Shown: positions 8,809 to 16,880 of the stretch, piece after piece | Position numbering within the stretch: position 1 is the stretch's first letter | Layout: each line of letters begins with the position of its first letter | Assembly (NCBI GenBank): GCA_026692665.1 | Contig: JAPLOF010000009.1 | Span: forward strand, 49,960-113,959 | DNA: 64,000 nucleotides | Direction: 5' to 3' | DNA from: Planctomycetota bacterium | GTDB taxonomy: Bacteria > Planctomycetota > UBA1135 > GCA-002686595 | Position numbers and translations under genes: made by a program | The notes under the pieces: generated by a model | Seen by the model: the letters and a program-made list of their open reading frames with translations, nothing else | Told to the model about the DNA's origin: nothing | Databases searched by the model: none

Positions 8809-9554
8809 GCCAGAGCCCCGATCCGGTCATCGAGCTCCGCGACGTGGTGAAGAGCTTCGGGCCCCAGCGCGTGCTCGACGGGCTCTCCCTCGCGGTCCCG
8901 CGCGGCAAGTGCCTGGCGATCATGGGGCCGTCGGGCACGGGCAAGTCCGTCATCCTCCGACACGTGATCGGACTCATCCGCGCGGACTCGGGCCTCGTGG
9001 CGGTCGAGGGGCGCGACGTGGCGAAACTCTCGCGCAAGGATCTGTCGGCGCTCCGCAAGCGCATGGGGTTCCTCTTCCAGGAGGGCGCCCTGATCAACTG
9101 GCTCTCCGTCGGGGAGAACGTCGCCCTCCCGCTGCGCGAGAACACCGACCTCGGGGACGCGGAGATCCGCGAGCGCGTGCAGGCGAAGCTCGAGCTCGTG
9201 CACATCCCGGACGCCTGGGAGAAGATGCCCTCGCAGATCTCGGGCGGAATGAAGAAGCGCGTCGGGCTCGCGCGCGCCCTGATCACGGACCCCGAGATCG
9301 TGCTCTACGACGAGCCGAACGCGGGGCTCGACCCCGAGATCTCGCAGTCGATCAACGACCTCCTGCGCGAGCTGCACGAGCGGCTGCGCGTGACGGCCCT
9401 GCTCGTCGAGCACCGCGTGCGCTGCATCCGCACGGTCGCCGACGAAGTCGTGTTCATCGAGAAGGGCCGCGTGCAGATACAACTGCCGCCGCACGAGTTC
9501 TTCCACTCCGACAATCCGCGCCTCGTCCAGTTCCTGGGGACCGACCCCGACTAG
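8805..9554 (+). CDS. mlaF: MlaF-family ABC transporter ATP-binding protein
   Basis: A 249-residue cytoplasmic ATPase that powers the MlaE permease. Walker A is GPSGTGKS, the signature helix is QISGGMKKRVGLARAL (the SGGM(K)KR form typical of MlaF/MCE ATPases), Walker B is EIVLYDEPNAGLDP, and the switch histidine sits in LLVEHRVRC. The GTG start at 8805 overlaps the mlaE stop (GTGA) and gives VSQSPDPVIELRDVVKSFG, a normal ABC start; no ATG fits in this frame. The mlaD-like gene follows after 12 bp with an intervening GGAG ribosome binding site. Confidence 0.93.
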   Translation: MSQSPDPVIELRDVVKSFGPQRVLDGLSLAVPRGKCLAIMGPSGTGKSVILRHVIGLIRADSGLVAVEGRDVAKLSRKDLSALRKRMGFLFQEGALINWLSVGENVALPLRENTDLGDAEIRERVQAKLELVHIPDAWEKMPSQISGGMKKRVGLARALITDPEIVLYDEPNAGLDPEISQSINDLLRELHERLRVTALLVEHRVRCIRTVADEVVFIEKGRVQIQLPPHEFFHSDNPRLVQFLGTDPD

Positions 9555-9566
9555 GGAGAACCCAAG

Positions 9567-10751
9567 ATGTCCAGCCAGCGAACCATCCTCCTCGGTCTCT
9601 TCTTCCTCGCCACCCTCGGCGTGCTGGGCTACTACACGCTCTTCCTCACCGAGTTCACGCCGTTCCGGGACCGTCCGGAGCTGCGCGCCTACTTCTCCGA
9701 GACGAACGGCCTGCGCGAGGGCGACCCCGTCCTCGTCGCGGGCATGCGCTGGGGACGCGTCAAGAAGATGACGTTCGACCCCGCGGCTCCCGAGAAGAAG
9801 CGGATCGTGCTCACGGCCTCCCTGAACGAGCCGCTCGCCTTGCGCGAAGGCGCGACCATCGAGATCCGCGATGCCACGCTGCTCGGCGGCAAGAACGTGT
9901 GGATCGATCCGGGCCCGGCGGGCGCCAAGCCGATCCCGAAGAACCAGGAGCTCTTCGGCATCGTGTCGGGCGGCCTGCTCGATCGCGTGACCGGGCTCGT
10001 GTCGGACAGCGAAGCGGGCATCAGCCGCATCCTCGGCAACCTCGAGCAGGTCACGATCGACCTGAAGGAGGGCAAGGGCGTGCTGGGTCGCCTGGTCAGC
10101 GACCAGGCGCTCGCGGACCAGGTCGAACTCGCGGTGCGGACCGCGACGAAGACGCTCGAGGACGTGCAGTCCATCACCGCCGATGCGCGCGCCGGGAAGG
10201 GCACCGTCGGCAGACTGCTGTCCGACGACGCCCTGTTCACGGACCTCTCGGCCTCCGCGCGCAAGCTGTCCACCCTGCTCGACGAGGCGACGCAGCTCGC
10301 CGCGGAGGCGCGCGCGGGCGACGGCGCCCTGGGACGGCTCGTCTCGGATCCGGCGCTGGCGGCCGACATCGCGGCGGCGGCGGGCAGCCTCAGCTCGATC
10401 GCGAGGAAGATCGACGAGGGCCGCGGACTCGCCGGCACGCTGGTGAACGACGAGGGCCTGGCGCAGGACCTGCGCGACACGATGGGCACGATCGCGCGCG
10501 GCGAGGGCACGATCGGCGCGCTCATCGTGCGCCCCGAGGTCTACGAGAGTCTGCGCGCCGTGACGGAGGACCTCTCGGTCGTGATGAGCACGGTGCGCAG
10601 CGGCCAGGGCAGCATCGGCCGGCTCGTCATGGAGGACGAGATCTACCAGAGCGTGAAGACGGCGCTCCAGATCGTCTCGCGCAGCCTCGAGGAGTACCGC
10701 GAGGCGGCGCCGATCACGACGTTCACGAGCGTGTTCTTCAGCGCCTTCTGA
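9567..10751 (+). CDS. mlaD: MlaD-like MCE-domain protein with C-terminal glycine-motif repeats
   Basis: A 394-residue substrate-binding component of an Mla/MCE lipid transporter. It has an N-terminal signal anchor (TILLGLFFLATLGVLGYYTLF), then one MCE domain at about residues 35-125 with the family motifs FSETNGLREGDPVLVAGMRWGRV and IRDATLLGGKNVWIDPG. The remaining 260 residues are an alpha-helical extension carrying six copies of a GxGxxGxL(V/L)xDxAL motif (GKGVLGRLVSDQAL, GKGTVGRLLSDDAL, GDGALGRLVSDPAL, GRGLAGTLVNDEGL, GEGTIGALIVRPEVY, GQGSIGRLVMEDEIY), spaced 27-41 residues. Similar helical tails in MCE proteins form periplasm-spanning tubes or needles. Last gene of the operon. Confidence 0.9.
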   Translation: MSSQRTILLGLFFLATLGVLGYYTLFLTEFTPFRDRPELRAYFSETNGLREGDPVLVAGMRWGRVKKMTFDPAAPEKKRIVLTASLNEPLALREGATIEIRDATLLGGKNVWIDPGPAGAKPIPKNQELFGIVSGGLLDRVTGLVSDSEAGISRILGNLEQVTIDLKEGKGVLGRLVSDQALADQVELAVRTATKTLEDVQSITADARAGKGTVGRLLSDDALFTDLSASARKLSTLLDEATQLAAEARAGDGALGRLVSDPALAADIAAAAGSLSSIARKIDEGRGLAGTLVNDEGLAQDLRDTMGTIARGEGTIGALIVRPEVYESLRAVTEDLSVVMSTVRSGQGSIGRLVMEDEIYQSVKTALQIVSRSLEEYREAAPITTFTSVFFSAF

Positions 10752-10874
10752 CGGAAACGGCCCCAGTTCGCTGGCCTTGCGTGGGGTCCGCGAGGAGCAC
10801 CCCCTACCGCTCGTAGGCAGTCACCTCGAGAAATCGCGGTGGCGAGCCGCGGGCGCGACATCCACGCAGCTGGG

Positions 10875-11594
10875 TCAGTCTCCGGTCGCTGAGTGCGTGC
10901 GGAATCCAGCCGCCGGCCCCTTCTCCGGTTCGGCCGAGCCGCCCGTGGGGCGGCCGGTTCCGTAGCCCGCTTCGAGGCCGCGCAGGACCCACTTGCCCAC
11001 GAGGTCGCCCTCGACGTGGACTTCGTCGCCGACGCGCGCCTCGCCCAGGCTCGTCCAGGCGAGCGTCTGCGGGATCACGGCCACGTCGAACCGCGGGCCG
11101 ACCGGATCGACGACCGTCAGGCTGATCCCGTCGAGGGTGACGCTGCCCTTGTCGACCAGGTAGACGGAGAGGCGCGGATCGACCTCGAAGCGGATCCGCC
11201 GGCCGCCGTCCTGGGTGTCCACGATCGCGAGGATCCGGCCCAGGCCGTCCACATGGCCGGCGACGAGGTGCCCGTCGAGGCGGTCGGACAGGAGGAGAGC
11301 GCGCTCCAGGTTCAGGAGTCGACCAGGCCGGGCGCGCGCGAACCACGTCCGGGCCAGGGTTTCCGAGGAGAGGTCGAAGAGCAGATCGGCCCCCGGGCGC
11401 GCTTCGGGGAGCGGCGCCCCCGTCGCCGGGTCGGCGGTCCCCACCATGGTCAGGCAGGCGCCTGAGACCGCCACGCTGGCCCCCAGGCGCGGGAGCCAGT
11501 CCCCGGTCGGCGCCGCCAGGGCGAGCCGCATCCCCTGGCCCCGCGGTTCGGCCCGACGCAGGGGCACGCGGGCTTCGATCAGGCCTGTGAACAA
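10875..11594 (-). CDS. ribE: Riboflavin synthase, alpha subunit
   Basis: A 239-residue protein formed of two tandem lumazine-binding barrels, converting two 6,7-dimethyl-8-ribityllumazine into riboflavin plus the pyrimidine. It begins with the diagnostic MFTGLIEARV and contains VAVSGACLTMV, GHLVAGHVDG and the second-barrel VTLDGISLTVV and DVAVIPQTLAWTSLG. A low-complexity tail of about 30 residues (GTGRPTGGSAEPEKGPAAG) exceeds the usual 200-215 residues. Stand-alone gene, divergent from trmD and convergent with the mla operon. No FMN riboswitch is visible in the short upstream region. Confidence 0.94.
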   Translation of the reverse strand: MFTGLIEARVPLRRAEPRGQGMRLALAAPTGDWLPRLGASVAVSGACLTMVGTADPATGAPLPEARPGADLLFDLSSETLARTWFARARPGRLLNLERALLLSDRLDGHLVAGHVDGLGRILAIVDTQDGGRRIRFEVDPRLSVYLVDKGSVTLDGISLTVVDPVGPRFDVAVIPQTLAWTSLGEARVGDEVHVEGDLVGKWVLRGLEAGYGTGRPTGGSAEPEKGPAAGFRTHSATGD

Positions 11595-11651
11595 GTCCCG
11601 GCCCTCCCCAGGCGCCGCGGGCCGTCGAGCCCCGCGATCCGAGCCGCACAG

Positions 11652-11680
11652 TTGACGCTAACCCAGGCCCTTCCTACGCT
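11652..11680 (+). promoter_or_regulatory. Sigma-70-type promoter for trmD-rplS
   Basis: TTGACG (11652-11657) and TACGCT (11675-11680) are separated by exactly 17 bp, in the ribE-trmD divergent gap, about 44 bp before the preferred trmD start. The TTG of the -35 could be misread as a start codon in the trmD frame. Confidence 0.55.
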
Positions 11681-11723
11681 TCTGGGCCTTTTCGCACGGG
11701 CGCCCAAGCGCCCATTCGCGATC

Positions 11724-12470
11724 GTGACGCTCTTTGCCATCCTGACCTTGTTCCCCGAACCTCTGGAGGCCTACGCCTCGGAGGGCATCCTGCGTGTCGC
11801 GCAGGAGAAGGGCAAGGTCCGGATCCAATGCATCGACTTCCGCGACTTCACGCGCGACCGCCATCGCAGCGTCGACGACCGGCCGTTCGGTGGCGGGCCC
11901 GGCATGCTGCTCCGGCCCGAACCGATCGCCGAGGCCGTCGAGTGGCTCGAGGCGCGTCACGGGCGTTTCCGGCGGATCGCGCTGTGCCCTGGTGGCCGGC
12001 CGTTCCACCAGCGCATGTCCGAGGAGCTGGTCCACGAGGAGCGCATCCTGCTCCTGTGCGGCCGCTACGAGGGCTTCGACGCACGCCTGCTCGAGGAGCT
12101 CGCCTTCGAGGAGCTGTCGGTCGGGGACTACGTCCTGGCCGGCGGTGAGATCGCCGCCCTGGCGGTGACCGAAGCCGTGGCGCGGCTCCTCCCCGGCGTG
12201 CTGGGCGACGAGCGCTCGGCCGCGGAGGACTCCTTCGGCGCCTCGGGCGACCTCGACTGTCCTCACTACACCCGCCCACGGGTGTGGCGCGGCCGCGAAG
12301 TCCCCTCCGTGCTGCTCTCCGGCGATCACGCCGCGATCGAGCGCTGGCGGCGCCAGACGGCGCGTGCGCGCACCGCGCGCACCCGTCCGGACCTCCCCCA
12401 CACCGAGGTGGCCGCTCCCGGAGCGCCCCCGAAACCGCACACCAGCGGGCCAGAACGGCCGGCCGGTTGA
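11724..12470 (+). CDS. trmD: tRNA (guanine-N1-)-methyltransferase
   Basis: A SPOUT-class methyltransferase that makes m1G37 in tRNAs reading CNN codons, preventing +1 frameshifting. Recognisable segments are AILTLFPEPLEAY at the N-terminus, RPFGGGPGMLLRPEPI, the knot-forming LCGRYEGFD and SVGDYVLAGGEIAA, and GDLDCPHYTRPRVWRG. The GTG start at 11724 gives VTLFAILTLFPE, matching the usual start. A TTG 72 bp upstream is in frame, but it overlaps a -35 element and adds non-conserved sequence. The C-terminus carries a proline-rich tail beyond the usual length. It lies 137 bp upstream of rplS, the common trmD-rplS order. Confidence 0.95.
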   Translation: MTLFAILTLFPEPLEAYASEGILRVAQEKGKVRIQCIDFRDFTRDRHRSVDDRPFGGGPGMLLRPEPIAEAVEWLEARHGRFRRIALCPGGRPFHQRMSEELVHEERILLLCGRYEGFDARLLEELAFEELSVGDYVLAGGEIAALAVTEAVARLLPGVLGDERSAAEDSFGASGDLDCPHYTRPRVWRGREVPSVLLSGDHAAIERWRRQTARARTARTRPDLPHTEVAAPGAPPKPHTSGPERPAG

Positions 12471-12607
12471 CTTCACGAACGACGGTCCTGCTTCCGTCCG
12501 CGCCCACGCGCGGACGGCGGAGGGACCGGATGGAACGCCCAAGCCTCCGCTCTGGAGGCCATCTGCAACGACCGAGGCCGGACCCCGAGCGGGTCCGGAA
12601 GACACAC

Positions 12608-13069
12608 ATGGACCTGATCGGAAAGCTGGATCAAGAGAACGGGAAGCGCACGCTTCCCTCGGTGCACATCGGCGACACCGTCGAGGTGCACTACCTGATC
12701 CGCGAAGGCGAAAAGGAGCGCGTGCAGCTCTTCATCGGCACGATCATCGCCGAGCAAGGCCGCGGCATCCGCAAGAACATCATCGTCCGGCGCATCGTGC
12801 AGGGCGAAGGCGTGGAGCGGACGTTCCCGATGCACAGCCCGCGGGTGAAGGACGTCGTCGTCACCCGCCGCGGCGAAGTCCGCCGCGCGAAGCTCTACTT
12901 CCTGCGCGACCGCGTCGGCAAGCAGACGCGCTTGAAGGAGCTCCTCGGCGACAAGGTGCGCAAGGAGCGCGAGTTCGAGAAGGCCATGCGCGCCGCGACC
13001 TCGGAAGCCGCGGCGGCAGAGGCCTCGGCCGCGCCGGCGACCGAGAAGAAGGTCCCCGCCAAGGTCTGA
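12608..13069 (+). CDS. rplS: 50S ribosomal protein bL19
   Basis: A 153-residue large-subunit protein at the 30S-50S interface. Residues 1-115 are the conserved bL19 fold: IHIGDTVEVHYLIREGEKERVQLFIGTIIA-like core, RGIRKNIIVRRIVQGEGVERTFPMHSP and AKLYFLRDRVGKQTRLKE. It has an Ala/Glu-rich C-terminal extension of about 30 residues (TSEAAAAEASAAPATEKKVPAKV), unlike the compact E. coli form. The start at ATG 12608 follows a GGAAG element. It is downstream of trmD as in many bacteria and probably shares its promoter. Confidence 0.96.
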   Translation: MDLIGKLDQENGKRTLPSVHIGDTVEVHYLIREGEKERVQLFIGTIIAEQGRGIRKNIIVRRIVQGEGVERTFPMHSPRVKDVVVTRRGEVRRAKLYFLRDRVGKQTRLKELLGDKVRKEREFEKAMRAATSEAAAAEASAAPATEKKVPAKV

Positions 13070-13085
13070 TCCTGGGCGCGATCCG

Positions 13086-13104
13086 CGGGCCCCACCGGGG
13101 CCCG
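13086..13104 (+). terminator. GC-rich hairpin after rplS
   Basis: CGGGCCCC and GGGGCCCG arms with an ACC loop lie 17 bp after the rplS stop. There is no U-tract, so it is either a weak terminator or an mRNA 3' end structure. Confidence 0.4.
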
Positions 13105-13280
13105 GGGACGCGCCTTCGCCGCGTGGGCCGCCGGAGGCTCGCGCGGAACTCCTGGGGACGCCCAGACCGCGTTTCCAGGACCTCGTTCCTGCTCTGCGCT
13201 TCACCGCGCGTATCCTCTGCGCGATCCATCCTCCGGGACGTCCGGTCCCCGCCCGCCCGAACCGCCGCCAACTCGCCCCC

Positions 13281-16200
13281 ATGACGGAAAATCTCGGTCG
13301 CAAGACCACCCTGACCGTCGCCCTGCTGCTCGTCGCGCTGGCGCTGATCTTCGGACCGCTGCTGCTCAACAAGAAGCCGTTCCGGCTCGGTCTCGACCTG
13401 CAGGGCGGGACGCGGCTCGTGTACCGCTTCGACTTCCAGGACGCGCTCTCGAAGGGGCTGATCACGCCGCAGGAGGCCGCCGATCCGGAGGGCCTGCTGC
13501 AGCAGATGAAGACGATCATCCACGAGCGCCTGGACCCACAGGGCGTTCGGGAACTCTCCCTGCGCAGCCAGGGCAAGGACTCGATCGTGATCGAAGTGCC
13601 GGGCGCGGCCGAATTCAGCGCCGCGGTGCCCGGAACGAAGCTCTCCGCGGCGATCGCGCCGGACGCCCTGTCGCTCGTCCTGGACGGCTCGCAGCCGCAG
13701 GTCGTGAAGGCCTATTCGCAGAACGGCGGCACGATCCAGATCGGATCGGAGAAGATCCTGTACGCGGCGCGCAACGGCACCACGCTCTCGGGTCTCAAGC
13801 GCGGACACGAGGGCACGCAGGCCGCGAATCATGACGCGGGCGCCCTGGTCGACCTCCTGACCTCGGACGAGCTGCAGCGCGCCATCGAGAACGTCGGCGA
13901 CATGCAGTTCCTGCTGGGCGCCAGCGCGGACAAGGTTCGCGCGCTGGGCGGCGACCTCGCCACCGAGCAGAAGAAGCTCGAGGAATGGCGCGCCAAGCAT
14001 CCCGACGACCCGATCGACGACTTCAATCGCCTGTCGCCCGAGCAGGGCGGACCGGTCGCGGACCTGAAGTGGCACCCCTACCTCATCAAGAGCAAGGAGG
14101 CCGAGGTCCCCTACGCGCAGCGGCAGATGGTGCCGCTCATGATCCCGCGCCCGCAGGATGCCTCGCTGTCGCGCGATTCGTGGATCTTCACGGGCGGCGA
14201 CCTGAACGCGGTCGGCATGCAGCCGGACAACCTCGGGTATCCGGCCGTGTCGTTCGAGATGGCCGCCGACAAGAAGATCGCGTTCGGCGACTTCACCGGC
14301 GCACACATCCGCGACGGGATGGCGATCGTCCTGAACGGCGAGATCGCGACGCTGGCGACGATCAACAGCCGGCTCCCCGGCAGCGGCATCATCGAGGGCG
14401 GGGCCGGCGGCTTCTCCCAACAGGAGGTCAAGGACCTCATCACGGTGCTGCGCTCGGGCTCGCTGCGCGTCAAGCCGCAGCTCATCGACAAGTCGCGCGT
14501 GGGCGCCAGCCTGGGCGAGGACTACATCGCCTCGGGCACGATCAGCGCGCTGGTCGCGACCTTCGTCGTCGTGCTGTTCATGGTGTTCGTTTACCGCCGA
14601 CTGGGCTGGTTCTCGGTTCTCGGACTGCTGGCCAACCTGATCATGCTCATGGGGGTCATGGCCCTCTGGGGCGCGACCCTGACCCTCCCCGGCCTGGCCG
14701 GCATCGTGCTCACGGTCGGCATGGCCGTCGACGGCAACATCCTGATCTTCGAGCGCCTGCGCGAGGAGATGGCGCGCGGCCTCAAGCTCGCCCAGGCCGC
14801 GAAGGCCAGCTTCGAGCGCGCCGCGGTCACGATCATCGACTCCAACCTGACGACGCTCCTCGCCGGCATCATCCTGTATTGGGCCGGCACGGGCCCGATC
14901 CGTGGATTCGCGACGACCCTGTGCGTCGGCATCCTCACGACGCTCTTCACGGTCATCGTCGTCACGCAGGTGCTGATGTTCCACGACATCAAGCGCGGCG
15001 TGGAACCGTACGCGATGCGCGAGCTCGTGAAGGACAAGGGCATCAACTTCATGGGCGCGATCAAGGTCGCGCTGACGGCCTCGCTCGTCGTGATCGTCAC
15101 GACGGTCGGGCTGTTCATCTACCTGCCGGACCGCGAGAAGCTCGGCATCGACTTCATGGGCGGCTACGCGCTCACCGTGCGCACGCAGGAACCGCAGACG
15201 GTCGCGACCCTGCGCGAGATGGTCGGCGCGATCCCGGGCGAGCTCGGCCGCTCGGCCGAGGTGCGCGAGATCAGCGACACGAAGCAGGGCACCGGGTACC
15301 GCGCCTTCCGCATCACGTCGAAGCTCGGCGACGCGACCGGTGCCGGCGAGGAGGCCGCGAAGGCGGCCGAGACGGAGGTGCGCCGCGCGCTGAACGCCGT
15401 GCTCCAGCGCGGTCCGGTGGAGCTGACGCTCGCTCCGGGCACCGAGGGCAAACAGACCATTTCCGGCGAGGTCTACTTCGAGAGCGGACACCCGCAGGCC
15501 GACGTCCAGGCCGGACTCGTGGAAGCAGGCGTGCAGGACGCGGTGGCGTCGCTGGACCCGGCGCACCCCAACGCCTTCCAGTTCACGGGCGCGGTGGGAG
15601 CGGCACGCTCGCCGTCGGACCTGGAGAACGCGATCCGCCAGCGCTTCACCGCGCACAAGGACAGCCTCTCGGCGCCGTACGAGCTCCTCTCCCCCATCCC
15701 CGAGTCGGCCCTGATCGGCGCTCAGGTCGGCAGCGAATTGCGCGACAAGGCGATCCGGGCGCTGATCCTGGCGATGTTCGCCACGATGCTCTACCTGCGC
15801 TTCCGCTTCGCCGAGTGGAGCTACGGCATCGCGGTCGTCGCGTCCCTCGTACACGACGTGCTCGTCACGCTGGGCGCGCTGGCCGTCGCGAGGCACTTCG
15901 ACCTCGTGCAGGCCGAACTCGACCTGACCATGATCGCCGCGTTCCTGACGATCATCGGCTATTCGCAGAACGACACGATCGTCATCTTCGACCGCGTGCG
16001 CGAGATCCTGCCGCGGTCCAAGAAGCCGCTGAAGGACGTGCTGAACGACGCGATCAACCAGACGCTCGGCCGCACGATCCTGACCTCGACGACCGTGTTC
16101 CTGACGATCGTGGTCCTCTTCAGCTTCAACGTCGGCTCGCGCAACGTGATCGAAGGATTCACGTTCGCGATGATGATCGGCGTGATCTCGGGCACCTACA

Positions 16201-16307
16201 GCACGGTCTACATCGCCGGACCGACGCTCCTGTGGCTCGAGAACTGGTCGGCGAAGCGCAGCGGCAAGACCCCCACGGTCGCGCCCGAAGCGAAGCCCGC
16301 CACCTGA
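13281..16307 (+). CDS. secDF: SecD-SecF fusion preprotein translocase subunit
   Basis: A 1008-residue RND-type membrane protein combining SecD and SecF in one chain. These use the proton gradient to pull translocating proteins across the inner membrane. The N-half has TM1 (VALLLVALALIFGPLLL), the GLDLQGGTRLVYRF motif, a large periplasmic P1 region with an insertion, and a SecD membrane bundle at about residues 420-585 (GIVLTVGMAVDGNILIFERLREE). The F-half starts near residue 590 with GIDFMGGYAL and ends with its own bundle (MIAAFLTIIGYSQNDTIVIFDRVRE). SecDF fusions are known in Bacillus and in planctomycetes. Transcribed alone after rplS. No yajC is nearby. Confidence 0.96.
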   Translation: MTENLGRKTTLTVALLLVALALIFGPLLLNKKPFRLGLDLQGGTRLVYRFDFQDALSKGLITPQEAADPEGLLQQMKTIIHERLDPQGVRELSLRSQGKDSIVIEVPGAAEFSAAVPGTKLSAAIAPDALSLVLDGSQPQVVKAYSQNGGTIQIGSEKILYAARNGTTLSGLKRGHEGTQAANHDAGALVDLLTSDELQRAIENVGDMQFLLGASADKVRALGGDLATEQKKLEEWRAKHPDDPIDDFNRLSPEQGGPVADLKWHPYLIKSKEAEVPYAQRQMVPLMIPRPQDASLSRDSWIFTGGDLNAVGMQPDNLGYPAVSFEMAADKKIAFGDFTGAHIRDGMAIVLNGEIATLATINSRLPGSGIIEGGAGGFSQQEVKDLITVLRSGSLRVKPQLIDKSRVGASLGEDYIASGTISALVATFVVVLFMVFVYRRLGWFSVLGLLANLIMLMGVMALWGATLTLPGLAGIVLTVGMAVDGNILIFERLREEMARGLKLAQAAKASFERAAVTIIDSNLTTLLAGIILYWAGTGPIRGFATTLCVGILTTLFTVIVVTQVLMFHDIKRGVEPYAMRELVKDKGINFMGAIKVALTASLVVIVTTVGLFIYLPDREKLGIDFMGGYALTVRTQEPQTVATLREMVGAIPGELGRSAEVREISDTKQGTGYRAFRITSKLGDATGAGEEAAKAAETEVRRALNAVLQRGPVELTLAPGTEGKQTISGEVYFESGHPQADVQAGLVEAGVQDAVASLDPAHPNAFQFTGAVGAARSPSDLENAIRQRFTAHKDSLSAPYELLSPIPESALIGAQVGSELRDKAIRALILAMFATMLYLRFRFAEWSYGIAVVASLVHDVLVTLGALAVARHFDLVQAELDLTMIAAFLTIIGYSQNDTIVIFDRVREILPRSKKPLKDVLNDAINQTLGRTILTSTTVFLTIVVLFSFNVGSRNVIEGFTFAMMIGVISGTYSTVYIAGPTLLWLENWSAKRSGKTPTVAPEAKPAT

Positions 16308-16319
16308 ACGCTCCTCGAA

Positions 16320-16360
16320 GGAGGGTGATCGTGCCGCACTCGTGCCCGGGATCACCCTCC
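16320..16360 (+). terminator. Inverted repeat after secDF
   Basis: Perfect 11-base arms GGAGGGTGATC and GATCACCCTCC enclose a 19-base loop, 12 bp after the secDF stop and 46 bp before the next gene. There is no T-run. It may end or attenuate transcription between secDF and the LysM gene. Confidence 0.45.
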
Positions 16361-16406
16361 GCTCGCCGCCTTCCCGCGCGGTGAGCCGAGCGGAGCCACC
16401 ATTCCC

Positions 16407-16880
16407 ATGCGCGCCGCCCTCTGGATCGCCGTGCTGCTCCTGGCCTTCGTCCTGGCCTGGCGGATCCAGGAGCGCTGGGCGGACGGACGCCGCGAGGAGC
16501 GGGACGCGGCCTATGCGCGTCCCTCGGAGGCTGGAGCCGCAGTGCCCGAGGGGTTCTCGCGCGCGGTGGTCGGCGAGCCGAGCGGCGCGGCGCCGATCAC
16601 TCCGCCGTTGGCGGCCCGGCCGCCGAATCCGACCCCGCGCCCGGGCGGGAAGCCCGGCCAGGACGGTGCTGCGCCCACGGGATCCGACAAGCTGCGCCAC
16701 CACATCGTGCAGAAGGGCGATTCGCTCTCGAAGATCTGCGCCGCCGCCTACGGGACCGCGCGCAGGGACGTCGTCGAGGCGGTGGCGCGCGCCAACGGGC
16801 TCTCGAACCCCGAGGCCGTGCGCATCGGACAGCAGATCGTGCTGCCGCCGTTGTCGGAGCTCAGGTCCCCGCCGCGCTGA
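16407..16880 (+). CDS. LysM-domain membrane-anchored protein
   Basis: A 157-residue protein. It has an N-terminal signal anchor (ALWIAVLLLAFVLAWRI), a proline/glycine-rich linker (residues about 40-90) and a single C-terminal LysM peptidoglycan-binding domain, HHIVQKGDSLSKICAAAYGT to VRIGQQIVLPP. It would face the periplasm and bind glycan chains; it has no catalytic domain. The last 20 bp overlap the 3' end of the convergent hflX gene, so transcripts of the two are antisense at their ends. It may be cotranscribed with secDF. Confidence 0.85.
   Translation: MRAALWIAVLLLAFVLAWRIQERWADGRREERDAAYARPSEAGAAVPEGFSRAVVGEPSGAAPITPPLAARPPNPTPRPGGKPGQDGAAPTGSDKLRHHIVQKGDSLSKICAAAYGTARRDVVEAVARANGLSNPEAVRIGQQIVLPPLSELRSPPR

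Noticed and set aside
11652..11723. TTG at 11652 as the trmD start
   Set aside because: It coincides with a TTGACG -35 hexamer, and the added residues do not match other TrmD proteins. The GTG at 11724 fits better.
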